Counted from the first letter of the stretch, positions 31,641 through 42,336 are shown. The stretch: DNA of 64,000 nt from Ascarosepion bandense (GCA_037127315.1 JBBBDQ010001027.1:2899501-2963500); one strand, 5' to 3'. Numbers and translations are program-made. Notes: generated by a model not told the origin, from the letters alone.

Positions 31641-32139
31641 CCGTATGAGAATTGATGTTGATTTTAATGTGAAGACCTAACGAATTTTATATGTTCGCTA
31701 AGGCATACCGATACTCTATACGTTACCAACTAGCGTGTATTGCAAGTTGTTCTCTATATATTGCGTAACATTACGGTTAGTATATCAATATACAGGTAAG
31801 TGGGATAACCTTATGTGATTCTGGCACAGGTGATTGTAGCTTAACTTTATTTATGCATTAATTCTAAGTTTTGGGCCACTCATAACCTATCGTATGTTTA
31901 GAGGGCAATCTATACGAGCATTTTCTATAATAGTAGAGTTAGATTACAGAGAGGTTCCTCCACCTTCTACCTGTGTGTGTGTGAGAGAGAGAAAAAGAGA
32001 GAGAGTGGAGGGGGATAGAGGCTAGAAAATGAGTTGTCACCCACAAGGACGTAGGATTTTTTTGATATAGTAAGGTTCACGGGGCGTTCAAGATAGAGAT
32101 TACATTAGAAAATATTTTGTTTTGATTATAGGGGAGATA
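31641..32139. other. No gene seen
   Basis: Unrecognised sequence with a short GT/GA-rich stretch at about 31973-32010. Confidence 0.4.
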
Positions 32140-32575
32140 ACGGCTAACAATATAGCAGTGAATGCTGGAATCGAAGATGAAGTAAAAACTTGAAGCAACT
32201 GAAATATGGTTCTACAGAAGGATGCTGCGAATATCATGGATCGAGCATGTGAGCAATGATGTTTTAGAAAAGATGGAAACGAAAAGGAAAATACTGAGCA
32301 TTAGGAAGAGACAGCTAAAGTTCCTGGGACATGCAATGAGGAAAGAGGGCTTAGAGAACCTGTTACTCACAAGCCAGATAGAGGGAAAAACAGACAGGAG
32401 AAAGCAACGGATAACATATTTAAAGGACCTAATCAGGTGGATGACGGAACAAGGGTTGCGTGGTGTAACAGGAGAAAGTGTGCTAAGAGACACCAGAGAT
32501 AGTGAGATGTGGAAAGCCATGATCGCCTAAGTCCTGAAAGGACAGGGCACATAAAAAAAGAAGAAGAAGAAAGAA
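32140..32575 (+). pseudogene. RTE-like LINE 3' end
   Basis: It begins within the SECW block (about 32155). The 102-codon open frame at 32222-32530 holds KRQLKFLGHAMRKEGLENLL, RRKQRITYLKDLIRWM and the C-terminal GQGT stop, followed by an (A/AAG)-rich tail to about 32575. It is a 5'-truncated insertion with the C-terminal tail largely intact. Typical RTE copies are truncated this way. Confidence 0.8.
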
Positions 32576-32659
32576 GACTACGTATTATTTCTATAGTATT
32601 TTATTAAATGCACGATTTTGTTCGGTAATGAAATAAGAAAACATTCTTTTGAGAAACCT

Positions 32660-33105
32660 AGTGAATTTCTTTCTAACACCTCGTCGTTGCTTGTATGCTC
32701 AGTCCACGATATCCGTAGCATCCTTCTGTAGAACCACATTTCGGCCGCTAAAGAATGGCAACAAAAAGAAAATTGATGCTGAGCATCAGGAAGAGACAGC
32801 TGAAGTTTCTGGGACATGCAATGAGGAAGGAGAGCCTGGAGAACCTGATACTGACTGGTCAGATAGAAGGAAAGAGAGACAGAAGAAGGCAGCGGATAAC
32901 ATATTTGCAGGGCCTGATCAGGTGGATGACGGAACGGGGGTTGCCAGGAGCAACAGGAGCAAACATACTAAGAGCCACAAGGGTTAGGGAGACGTGGAGA
33001 GCCATGATCGCCTACGTCCTGAAGGGACAGGGCACATAGAAGAAGAAGAAGAAGAAGAAGAAGAAGAAGAAGAAGAAGAAGAAGAAGAAAAAAAAGTGAA
33101 TTTCT
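32660..33105 (+). mobile_element. RTE-like LINE insertion with 5' inversion and 11-bp target duplication
   Basis: Target duplication AGTGAATTTCT occurs at 32660-32670 and 33095-33105. Between them, 32671-32750 reads on the minus strand as AAEMWFYRRMLRISWTEH...VLE, and 32751-33035 continues on the plus strand as RMATKRKLMLSIRKRQLKFL to GQGT stop, then (AAG)n. The two parts abut at the exact point where the normal protein continues, so the 5' end was inverted during insertion, as in twin priming. The 3' frame is open for 94 codons. Confidence 0.9.
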
Positions 33106-33661
33106 CGTGAGTTGATTTAGTTTCGATTCGATAATACATTTTTCGAATATTCAGATTGGGAGTGTCAAGTAAAATGACATAAAGGGAGATAATCACGTAT
33201 GAAAAAAGTGAGAATGCACGGTAAATCGGACGTCTGTTGTGGTGTTTAGCGAGAATTAAAGGCAAATATGAAAATAGTAAAAAGAAAAGAATTAATAACA
33301 AAAAAGCCCAGAGTAACTCTCATTTATTGTTATGTTTTTTTTTGTTTTTCGGTTTTTTTTGTTTTTAACAAGAACTATTTTCCATTTGAGCATATTGAGA
33401 AAATTGCCGGGAATTATTCGATATTGAAAAGGTATTGATTAATCGTCGATATGACGAGAACGCACGAATGACGAAAGGAATAAAGGAAGAGGGGAACACA
33501 TGCTCATGCGCACACATAAACTTGTGCTTGCGCACATATTCGCACTGATACGCATGCGCGAAAATACAAAAAAACATAAGCGAATGCACAGATATATGCA
33601 AGCGCGTAAAAGACGATGCTCTTTTAAAAGAATTACTGAGTTATGCATTTCTTCATTCTAT

Positions 33662-33680
<19 letters not shown>
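33106..33680. other. No gene seen
   Basis: Unrecognised AT-rich DNA with T-runs around 33339-33365. Confidence 0.4.
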
Positions 33681-33699
<19 letters not shown>

Positions 33700-34062
33700 T
33701 AGCAGTATTTTTTTCAGCCCTTTTATTTTAGTTTTTGCTTCGGGTTTGGCTCTAAGTATGTATAATTGTAGTTCTTAGTCTCAGCTATGATACCATTTAC
33801 TCAGAGGACTTATTTAGCCTTCAAAATTCAGTTTACGACGAAAAAAACGTATTTGATATCGATACCAGGAAATCAAAATTTGACTTACATCCATTCATTT
33901 TTCTTTCAGTCTACGGTTTCGCTTTAACTGGAAACAACTATTGCTTTTTAGTCTTTCGTGCCAATATCCAAAGAGTCTGAGCTCCAGGACCATGGATTAG
34001 TTTTAAAACGTTTATTACACCCGAGCAACGCCGGGCTATATTGCTAGTGTATATATATATAT
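33666..34062 (-). mobile_element. CCCGG-motif dispersed element, copy 1
   Basis: Minus-strand copy. It starts at about 34050 (CTAGCAATATAGCCCGGCGT), continues through CCATGGTCCTGGAGCTCAGA and AGCCAAACCCGAAGC, and ends in TA repeats near 33700. Other copies are at 38512, 38633, 40538, 41500 and 59870. It has no coding capacity. The fuller copies carry a 3' half ending in CA repeats and a TTTATAAATAAGTTTAGAT end, which suggests a non-autonomous retroelement. Confidence 0.7.
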
Positions 34063-34088
34063 ACACATATATATTTCAAGGTGAAATT

Positions 34089-34197
34089 TGAAAAATATAT
34101 ACATCACAGAAAAGATGAAATAAAAAAATAAAAGGGGTGGGATTATTTATTTTTATTATTTATTTTTATTTTTTCTGTGATGTATATATTTTTTTAA
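34089..34197. repeat. Inverted repeat around an AT-rich loop
   Basis: AAATATATACATCACAGAAA (about 34092-34112) is repeated inverted as TTTTCTGTGATGTATATATT (about 34172-34193). The stem is about 21 bp with a loop near 60 bp. Confidence 0.7.
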
Positions 34198-34423
34198 CTT
34201 CCGCCGGTAAAATATCTGGGTTTATTTTGAAATAAAGAAGTTGCTGATGATGTGTGAAATTTCTTTTAGGGATTTCATGTAGAAATGGACATACAACTGA
34301 TTTGAACATCGAAATTTATTTTATTTTAAAATTGGCTCTGAAATTTAAATATTAATTACATTGAGCCCTCCACCTTGATCAGTTTTAATATTAATGTAAT
34401 TAATATTAATTAGGATCGGGTCT

Positions 34424-34969
34424 TTGGGATTTACCTTCCTGCTTTTCCTTTTGGATTTAAGTTTTGTATTTAAAATATATATAGAGTTTATAACAGCTGG
34501 TTCTAAACCTCCGAAGAAAAAGCCCTCAAAAATAAACCTACTCACAGGTGCAACAGACTGGGTCGTAAAGGCCGATTTGGGGCCTAGACTGATGTTCCCA
34601 GAGCATATAGCCCTCACACATTTACGCCCAGACATAGTGTTCTTCTCCAAAAATTAAAAAATTGTAATTTTGGGGGAATTGACGGTTCCTTGGGAAGAAC
34701 ACGTAGAAGAGGCTAACGAAAGAAAGAAATTCAAATATGATGAATTATTAGAAAACTGCAGGTCAAATGGCTGGAAAGCAAGCTGTATGCCAATCGAAGT
34801 GGGAACCAGAGGCTTTGTAGCACGGTCGCTCTGCAGAGTCTTAACAGATATTGGATTGGTGGGGTTAAAGAAACGAAAAGCCATTAAAACGATTACTGAC
34901 ACCGCTGAGCGAACTGCCAAATGGCTATGGATTAAGCGAAATAGAGCATGGCTCCATAAAAATTAGAAA
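34424..34969 (+). pseudogene. PD-(D/E)XK-like ORF of a mobile-element family, one in-frame stop
   Basis: A single frame runs from about 34424 to the stop at 34964-34966, interrupted once by TAA at 34655-34657. Before the stop it reads TDWVVKADLG and LRPDIVFFSKN. After it reads KIVILGELTVPWEEHVEEA, then ERKKFKYDELLENCRSNGW, a GTRGFVARSLCRVL block and a final TAKWLWIKRNRAW. The RPD...ELTVPWEE arrangement looks like the P-D and E-x-T part of a restriction-endonuclease-like fold. From memory, similar proteins are very common in animal genomes alongside retroelements. No RT is seen nearby. Confidence 0.6.
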
Positions 34970-35149
34970 TGACCATTTTTGATTATAAAAGTAAAACCAA
35001 AGTTAAAACGCATAACTTAAATTAATACTTGTAGAAAATGCTCATAAACACCCGCTGAGCGATTGAAAGCGTGTTCTCCCTTTGCTTGTGCTGTTTTTTT
35101 AAAACAACAAATCTGTATATACGCATACTAATGTATTTGATTTTTACTT

Positions 35150-35592
35150 AAGTCACTGGTGCCTCCACAACAGGTGTTTACTCGTGCAACCAGATTGGCA
35201 ACTGGGCCCCACCCATTCACAGTTAGATTAATCAAATGCAGACGACAATTCTACTCCTGCGGCTTCTTCTTTCGCATTTCCCGCCTGTGGAACTCGCTCC
35301 CATATTCTTGCTTTCCTGACGGCTTCAACCTCCAGAAAGCTAAATGCAATGTCAATACTCATCTATTAACCACTGGACTCTAGCTCTCTCCCCACCCCCG
35401 TATATCCTTCCCTTTCTCTCCTCCTATGTATCTGTCATCGCACCTGTATTCTCATTTTTCTATTGCTCCTTTCTAACTATTTTGTACTCCTCACTCTTTT
35501 CTAATTAATCTTTTTACAGTTATGTAGCCCCTTGCTCATCAGTGGCATTTCTGCCTTGCTTGGGGTGAAATGATTAAAAAAAAAAAAACTAA
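35150..35592 (+). pseudogene. CR1/Jockey-like LINE 3' end
   Basis: The frame at 35159-35383 has VFTRATRLATGPHPFTVRL, FFRISRLWNSLPYSCFP and NVNTHLLTTGL stop. The 3' UTR ends GCCTTGCTTGGGGTGAAATG followed by ATT and a run of A at 35576-35588. This is the best-preserved 3' terminus of the family in the window. It is strongly 5'-truncated. Confidence 0.8.
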
Positions 35593-35640
35593 ACTCGGAC
35601 ATTTATTTTAATCGTTTTTACTTTCAGTCTTTCGGGGAGG

Positions 35641-35651
35641 GGATATTATTA

Positions 35652-35698
<47 letters not shown>

Positions 35699-35700
35699 TA
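35641..35700. repeat. (ATT)n microsatellite
   Basis: About 18 ATT units. Confidence 0.95.
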
Positions 35701-36060
35701 GTTAATAATTTTATTTATTTTATCTTCTCGTGAGTAATTTAGGAATTTTAACTTTAAAAATGACAATTTTGTATCATGTATATACATGTACATATCGATG
35801 TATTTTATGTTAATATTCGTGGTTGTAAGTTTTTGTGTAATCTTTTTTTTTTCTTGGGGGGAGGGGCAATTATTTGTCTTGTAATTTTAGACTGAAGTTC
35901 GTATTTAATTATATTAAATGAAAATTTTTTTCCGACTGCTCGAAAAACCCAACTTATGGACTATGGACTCTTATTATGTGTTTCTTGCCAGTATTAAACA
36001 CAAGCCGGCTTAGAAAAATAAATCAGTGTCGTATAGCATAGACCAGAAGGAGGGTGCGTC
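35701..36060. other. No gene seen
   Basis: AT-rich unrecognised sequence with a G-run at about 35857-35867. Confidence 0.4.
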
Positions 36061-36185
36061 GGAGTCTGATCAGCTCTGACGGGGTCAACTCAGCGAGGGT
36101 AGTATGATATTGCAAGACCCGAAACTGTCCAGTGACCTGAGTAAAGTACATCACTGACGACATCCTCCCGCGCTACAGAATGTAT

Positions 36186-36316
36186 ATATATGTTTCGAGA
36201 TAGATTCTCATCACCAGGTTGTGCAGATGATTTACATTTATAATCTTCTAAATGTAAATCATTTGCACAACAGCACCAAACATTTCCTGATGATGAGAAT
36301 CTATCTGGAAACATAG
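36186..36316. repeat. Nested inverted repeat with hammerhead-like arms
   Basis: Inner arms TTGTGCAGATGATTTACATT (from 36219) and its near-complement (36249-36270) form a strong hairpin. Outer arms are 36190-36218 and 36286-36314. On the minus strand the left outer arm reads CTGGTGATGAG, AATCTATCT, CGAAAC. On the plus strand the right outer arm reads CTGATGATGAG, AATCTATCT, GGAAAC. Both look like decayed hammerhead cores placed head to head. Neither matches the core exactly. Confidence 0.5.
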
Positions 36317-36457
36317 AAATTTCCGTCTCGCAATGTACAATTCATTCATAACTATATAATTATATTAAGCTCTATAATATTTATTATATTGAGCACTGTT
36401 CATAATAAAATAAATGCCGGGGCACTCAAAATAATAAAACCTTGAGTCCTGTTCACC

Positions 36458-36458
36458 T

Positions 36459-36552
<94 letters not shown>
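36458..36552. repeat. (TA)n(GT)n compound microsatellite
   Basis: TA repeats at about 36462-36508 followed by GT repeats to 36551. Confidence 0.95.
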
Positions 36553-36569
36553 TGTATGGATCGGTATTT

Positions 36570-36679
36570 GAATGCGATCACAATTTAGAATTATCCACTT
36601 GGCAATAAATACTAAAAATAGTATGAAATATATCATTTTCTTTTTTTAAACTGGGGTGGCCTAATAATTATGGACAGTA

Positions 36680-36718
<39 letters not shown>

Positions 36719-36895
36719 CTACAGACTGGGTTGGGTAAATTGTCGCCTAGAAAAGTTTTGCAAAGTAATAATAACGAAAAAAACATTCTATTTTCATTTA
36801 GAATTATCCACTTGGCAATGAATACTAAAAATGATATGAAATACATCATTTTCTTAAAAAAAAAAACTGGGGTTGCCTAATGATTATGGCCGGTA

Positions 36896-36953
<58 letters not shown>

Positions 36954-37146
36954 AAAATCTACAGGCTGGGTTGGGTAAATTGTCGCTATACGCCTTGAAA
37001 AGTTTTGCAAAGTAATAATAACAAAAGAACCATTCTATTTTCATTTAGAATTATCCACTTGGCAATGAATACTAAAAATAATATGAAATACATCATTTTC
37101 TTAAAAGAAAAACTGGGGTTGCTTAATAATTATGGCCGGTAGTGTA
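36570..37146 (-). repeat. Three tandem TIR-end repeats separated by TA tracts
   Basis: Three copies end at about 36680, 36897 and 37143 in (GG)CCTAATAATTATGG(C/A)C(G/A)GTAGT. Each carries TTAGAATTATCCACTTGGCA. Between them are TA microsatellites (36681-36713, 36898-36944). They are the inverted relatives of 10224-10440. Confidence 0.7.
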
Positions 37147-37147
37147 C

Positions 37148-37776
37148 ATCTACTACTAAGATGTTAGGGGTCATTGTGACGGACCAGGAAGTTTTTCTCG
37201 TCTGAACTCATCCTGCAGACGTATAAATCTATCATTCGTCTGTGCATTGAATACTGTTGTCATATCTGATCGGGTGATCCTGCTATTCCTGTTGTGGTTG
37301 TCGACAAAATTCAAAGTAAGACCTGCAAGGTAATCGATCCCAATTTGGCAACTAGAATATGGCTTCCCTTTGTCTTTTCTACAAATATTTTCACGGCTTC
37401 TGCTCTGACGAGTTTATTTCTTTGTTTCTCCATCTACAATGAATTTACTCGTGCTATTAGATTGGCAATTAGGTCCCACCCTTTTAGAGTCAAAACAATC
37501 GAATGTAGCCGCCACTTTTACTCCATCAGTTTCCTTCTCGCACTTTCCGCCTGTGGAACTCTCTTTCGTATACTTGCTTCCCTGATATCAGCCATCTCCA
37601 AAATTTTAGATGTAACATCACTTGCCATCTTCTATCTCTTTAACTTTTAAATTTCTTTTATCCTTTCACAGACATCTTCTGTACTTTTATTTGTTTTGTT
37701 TTTCCTCACTGTAACTTTCTACGCACTAATGAAAGTACTGCCTTGCTTAGGGTGAAACGGTTATAATAAAAAAAAA
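37148..37776 (+). pseudogene. CR1/Jockey-like LINE 3' half
   Basis: Recognisable blocks are SIIRLCIEYCCHI (about 37228-37268), EFTRAIRLAIRSHPF (about 37441-37485) and CGTLFRILASL. The 3' UTR ends TGCCTTGCTTAGGGTGAAAC and an A-run at 37768-37776. The 118-codon frame at 37294-37650 is part of it. The RT domain is missing. Confidence 0.75.
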
Positions 37777-38427
37777 ACAGTTTTGACAGGTTCACCATTT
37801 TTTTACGTTCCAAACGATTCTTAATGCGTAGAGATGCCAGACCAATTTAAAAGGAAAATGCTGCTGGTCGACAATAGGCTCGACTAAGCCAAATCGGCTG
37901 TTTTCGTGTAGAGAACTTCCTGTCAAAATTGTCTCAAAGTTCTTGTTAATTCGAACACTTGCATGCATTCAATGATCCGAACCGTAGAGAATGGTAGGAT
38001 AAAAGAAAGAAGAAGTCGAACTCAGGAATTATTTTTCTAAAACGTTTCCTCAAAGACCAATCAGCTTGAAGTATTGCAGCTTCGAAGGCAAAATATTAAG
38101 GATACTAAATCTTTATACATCTTGAAAGTCATTTACACGTCACGCTATAAAAATTGAGCTCATTTTAAAAAAAAAATATCATTGCATGGTTGTCTGTCCT
38201 CGTTGGAAGTTATAAGATTCATGACAGATCACGCTAAGCCTCCTAAATAACCTTGACTGCAAGGATAAGTGGCTTTCAATCTGTTATTTTTCAGCGTTCG
38301 AGCTGAGTTTGAAGCTACGGTTTTGATAGCTGGTTTTCTAAAAGAGTCCTTCGTTTTAAAAAATACCGAAATTCTCTTGCAACTGCTTCTTCCAAATCGT
38401 CATTGGATTAGACTAAGCTATGGTTTA

Positions 38428-38461
<34 letters not shown>

Positions 38462-38511
38462 GTGCGATTGGTAAATTGTCGCAGTCATTTTATTATTTCA
38501 AATATTCTTTA
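37777..38511. other. No gene seen
   Basis: Unrecognised sequence with an A-run at about 38164-38173 and a TA microsatellite at 38433-38458. Confidence 0.4.
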
Positions 38512-38590
38512 AGCTAAGTCTGAGCTCCAGGACCATGGATTAATTTTAAAGTTTTCATTACACCCGAGCAACGCCTGGCTATACTGCTAG

Positions 38591-38636
<46 letters not shown>

Positions 38637-38707
38637 TAGCAGTATAGCCCGGCGTTGCTCGGGTGAAATGAAAGCTTTAAAACTAATCCATGGTCCTGGA
38701 CTCTTTA
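38512..38707. repeat. Head-to-head pair of CCCGG-motif elements around a TA tract
   Basis: The left copy (minus, to about 38592) and right copy (plus, from about 38635) are inverted copies of the same 5' end: CTAGCAGTATAGCC, CTCGGGTG and CCATGGTCCTGGA. They are separated by about 40 bp of TA repeats, so the whole forms a palindrome of nearly 200 bp. Confidence 0.8.
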
Positions 38708-39014
38708 GACGTTGGCACGAAAGACTAAAAAGCAATAGTCGTTTCCAGTTAAAGCGAAACCGTAGACTGAAAGAAAAATGAATGGATGTAAGTCAAATTT
38801 TTATTTCCTGGTATTGATATCAAATAAGATTTTTTCGTCGTAAACTGAATTTTGAAGGCTAAATAAGTCCTCTGAGTAAATGGTATCATGGCTGAGACTA
38901 AGAACTACAATTATACTTACTTAGAGCCAAACCTGAAGCAAAAACTAAAATAAAAGGGTTGAAAAAATACAGACATACAGGCAGATAAACAGACACACAC
39001 ACACACACATCTTG

Positions 39015-39095
<81 letters not shown>

Positions 39096-39412
39096 CGATA
39101 TTCTGCACTATTGTAAGAACTGCAACCTTGAAACTTCTGAATATCATTTCTTATGTCTTTGTCTATGAGTGTATCAAATTTGATTAAAATCGGACCACTC
39201 CTTCTATAACCCGATTTTTTCGATTATCGATTTTCGATATTTATCGGGGGTACCTCGACACAAAACCTAGCTAAGAACACTCGCAGACGCTTATAGTACA
39301 ACTGTGTAAAATTTCAAGAAAATCGGTTCAGCCGTTTCGGTGTCTATAGGTAACGGATACACACACACACACACACAGACAAAGTTCTATTTATAAATAA
39401 GTTTAGATTACC
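38633..39412 (+). mobile_element. CCCGG-motif dispersed element, copy 2, near full length
   Basis: It runs from ACTAGCAGTATAGCCCGGCG to TTTATAAATAAGTTTAGATT. Inside are a CA repeat, a long TA microsatellite (39019-39091), then TCTGCACTATTGTAAGAAC, AATCGGACCACTCC, AAAATCGGTTCAGCCGTTTC and a second CA repeat near the 3' end. The GGTTCAGCCGTTTCGG motif just before CA repeats resembles the 3' ends of non-LTR retroelements. No ORF is present, so it is non-autonomous. Confidence 0.75.
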
Positions 39413-39599
39413 GGTTTTGGAAACCGATTTTAATGATGAACATATCATTCTCACGATTAATTTTACGTGGTAGTTATTAAATTTAGAGTTCACTAGAATA
39501 TGACAATGTTCAGCAAAGAAAAGACAGGATAAGCATATTGGGGACGCCGTTTGGTTTCAAGGAAAGTGAAAAAAGAAAGAAAGGAAAGAGAGAAGGTGA

Positions 39600-40010
39600 T
39601 AACGCTCTAATTGATTGATTCGTTTTTTATAGTTTATCAACCATTTTAATGTTATTTAAAGCCAGAAAATAATTTTAGATCCTAAGAATGTCTTTTTTGT
39701 TTGTTTTGCTTGAGATAATAATGATTTAGTAATACAAGTCTTACAAATTAGTCAAAATGTGGGGAGGGGGAATTCCTACTTTCCCCAATGTTATTTGCAT
39801 AAAACGGAATATAACGAACCCAAGTGGAATTCGAACTCGGTACTCTGATTAACAATTCCAGTATCCATTACAATATGTCGTCCATCCAAGATTACAGAAC
39901 CTGGTATCCCCAAGTGGTCACCCATCTAGGTACTAACCAGGCTCCGCTTTGCTTAACTTCGGGGTTCGTACGGGAACCGTTGTTTCAAAGTGATACGATA
40001 ACGCTCTCAT
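39600..40010 (-). mobile_element. SINE family B with 5S rRNA-like and tRNA-like parts
   Basis: Minus-strand order: 5S-like head (about 40008 to 39893), tRNA-like part with B box GTTCGAATTCCAC (about 39824-39836), a diverged body, and a tail with CTTTAAATAACATTAAAATG and AATCAATCAATTAGAG at about 39605-39665. The tail recurs at 21322 and 61430. A 5S part followed by a tRNA part suggests a chimeric double promoter. Confidence 0.6.
39893..40008 (-). pseudogene. 5S rRNA-like sequence, diverged
   Basis: The minus strand keeps GGTTCCCGTACG, CCGAAGTTAAGCAAAGC, GCCTGGTTAGTACCTAGATG and GGTGACC, in 5S rRNA order. The 5' end is much more diverged than the copy at 1848-1963. Confidence 0.7.
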
Positions 40011-40363
40011 GTTTTTAGCGGCTGCGCCAGGAATTGCTACCTAAACACAAACACAAACACAAACACAAACACAAACACACACACCTATATATATATATAT
40101 GTTTAAATAAGAAAATGTTTGATAGCTTACTCCCCAGTCAACCACCCCTTCACCCTCACTTTTCTTTCCGTACCCCCTACCACTCTATGCCTTTGACATA
40201 GCTAAATTTTAACTTTTAAACTCTTGGCTCTTGTATGGGGGAGGGGTAAGTCTTCTCATATGAAACAAAGGCATCAGTCTGCTTTCCGCTTCTTACTTCC
40301 TTACATTGAAAAATTGTTAATCCCACCTCATTTTATTTTCCTGTGTATGGATGATTTTTTTTT
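40011..40363. other. No gene seen; short CA-rich and TA repeats
   Basis: An (ACAAAC)n/(CA)n stretch lies at 40046-40083 and a short TA run at 40087-40100. The rest is unrecognised. Confidence 0.5.
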
Positions 40364-40387
40364 GGGGGGGGGGTAGGGGGGAGGGGT
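40364..40387 (+). other. G-rich run, possible G-quadruplex
   Basis: A run of ten G, then TA, six G, A and four G. It has enough G tracts for a quadruplex on the plus strand. Function unknown. Confidence 0.4.
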
Positions 40388-40537
40388 GTTATACCAGTAA
40401 AACATCTTTTAACACATTTAAATTTGAATAAATAAAGCCTTCATTTCTGCCGTTGCTGAAGAAGCGAGGAAGTAGAAATGGTTATTCAACGAATTTAAAT
40501 TTCGAAATTTTTTTTAATTTTATATATATATATATAC

Positions 40538-40933
40538 TAGCAGTATAGCCCGGCGTTGCTCGGGTGTAATGAAAGCTTTAAAACTAATCCATGGTCCTGG
40601 AGTTCAGACTCTTTGGACGTTGGCACGAAAGACTAAAAAGCAATAGTTGTTTCCAGTTAAAGCGAAACCGTAGACTGAAAGAAAAATGAATGGATGTAAG
40701 TCAAATTTTCATTTTCTGGTATCGATATCAAATAAGTTATTTTCGTCGAAAATTGAATTTTGAAGGCTAAATAAGTTCTCTGAGTAAATGGTATCATGGC
40801 TGAGACTAAGAACTACAATTATACTTAATTAGAGCCAAACCCGAAGCAAAAACTAAAATAAAAGGGCTGAAAAAATACAGACATACAGGCAGATAAACAG
40901 ACATACACACACACACACACACAAACATCTTGC

Positions 40934-40979
<46 letters not shown>

Positions 40980-41056
40980 CGATTTTCTGCACTATTGTAA
41001 AAACTGCAACCTTGAAACTTCTGAATATCATTTCTTATGTCTTTGTAATGGATGTG

Positions 41057-41120
<64 letters not shown>

Positions 41121-41125
41121 AAACA
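40538..41125 (+). mobile_element. CCCGG-motif dispersed element, copy 3
   Basis: It starts ACTAGCAGTATAGCCCGGCG and follows copy 2 to CTTCTGAATATCATTTCTTA, then runs into a TA microsatellite (41059-41114) and lacks the 3' CA end. An internal TA tract lies at 40938-40976. Confidence 0.75.
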
Positions 41126-41498
41126 AAAATATACTGCTAGTCTTACATAAAACTTAAGTTTTCAATCGATTCAGTTGTGCCCGTGAACATCAACTTGAAT
41201 TTGGCAATTTCTGCTTGGCCATAAAATCTCGCGAATATTTCTTATTCAGGCTTGTTTCTCGGGTTCCCCGCCCCAAATCAATAAAATAACAGGCCGCACG
41301 ACCTAAGGACAACAAGAGAAACGTGTTGGAGGGCGAAACTGACAAATAAAAACAATCAGGTGAAATTGCATTAAACTGTTTGTTCCCTCTGACCTTTAAA
41401 CCTTTCGTTTTCTCAATTGACTTTATTTACGTTTTTTTTCCATATTTTTTTATATTTTTGCCCATTTTTTTCATTCACTTTTCACCATTTTATATTTA
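41126..41498. other. No gene seen
   Basis: Unrecognised sequence between two CCCGG-motif elements. Confidence 0.4.
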
Positions 41499-41499
41499 A

Positions 41500-41870
41500 C
41501 TAGCAGCATAGCCCGGCGTTGCTCGGGTGTAATGAAACCTTTTATATATACATATTATCGATTTTCTGCACTATTGTAAGAACTGCAACCTTGAAACGCC
41601 TGAATATCGTTTTTATGCCTTTGTCTTTGAGTGTATCAAATTTGATTAAAATCGGACCACTCCTTCTATAACCCGATTTTTTCGATTATCGATATTTATC
41701 AGGGGTACCTCGACACAAAACCTAGCTAAGAACACTCACAGACGCTTATAGTACAACTGTGTAAATTTTCAAGAAAATCTGTTCAGCCGTTTCGGAGTCT
41801 ATAGGTAACGTACACACACACACACACACACACATACACAGATTAAGTTCCATTTATAAATAAGTTTAGA
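41500..41870 (+). mobile_element. CCCGG-motif dispersed element, copy 4, internally deleted
   Basis: ACTAGCAGCATAGCCCGGCG joins directly, via a short TATATA stretch, to the 3' half (TCTGCACTATTGTAAGAAC...). It ends TTTATAAATAAGTTTAGATT. The deletion removes the segment around CCATGGTCC and falls at the internal TA tract. Confidence 0.75.
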
Positions 41871-42105
41871 TTGTTATCATTTTCGCGTCTTTTCTTCTTT
41901 TTCTTTTTTCTTCTTTGTTCTTTCCCTCTCGACATTTGTCGCTATCTTTCGTTCTTTCTTTCTCTCTTTCTTTCTTTTCTTCCTTTCTTTCTTTCTTTGT
42001 TTGGTCTTTTTAAAAATTGTATTTGTTTTCGTTTCGTTTCCATTTTTTTCATTTCTTTTTCTTTTTCTATTTCACTGCCCTTTCTTTCGTCTTTCTTCTC
42101 TTTTC
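41871..42105. repeat. Pyrimidine-rich tract
   Basis: (CTTT)n-like low-complexity DNA. The open frame across it is compositional. Confidence 0.85.
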
Positions 42106-42111
42106 TAGCTG

Positions 42112-42335
42112 GTCCTGGGCATGACGGTTAACTGCATCCGGCAGCCAGGCCTCTGCTTTGGAGGTTATAAAGAGCATAGAACCACCTCTGTTGATGTTGT
42201 TCCCAGATCCACTTTGACTCGGTGTGACAGCACCCGTCAGGGTCCCAGCTATGGGTAAATTAAGACCCCAAACTGGGATCAAAACACTATGAATGAATAA
42301 AAATACACTTTTATAGAAATATATCAAATAAATGT
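42112..42335 (+). repeat. Dispersed repeat, second copy of the 1037 family
   Basis: TGCATCCGGCAGCCAGGCC, GTTCCCAGATCCA, CAGGGTCCCAGCTATGGG and ATACACTTTTATAGAAATAT align with 1037-1275. Confidence 0.7.
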
Positions 42336-42336
42336 A

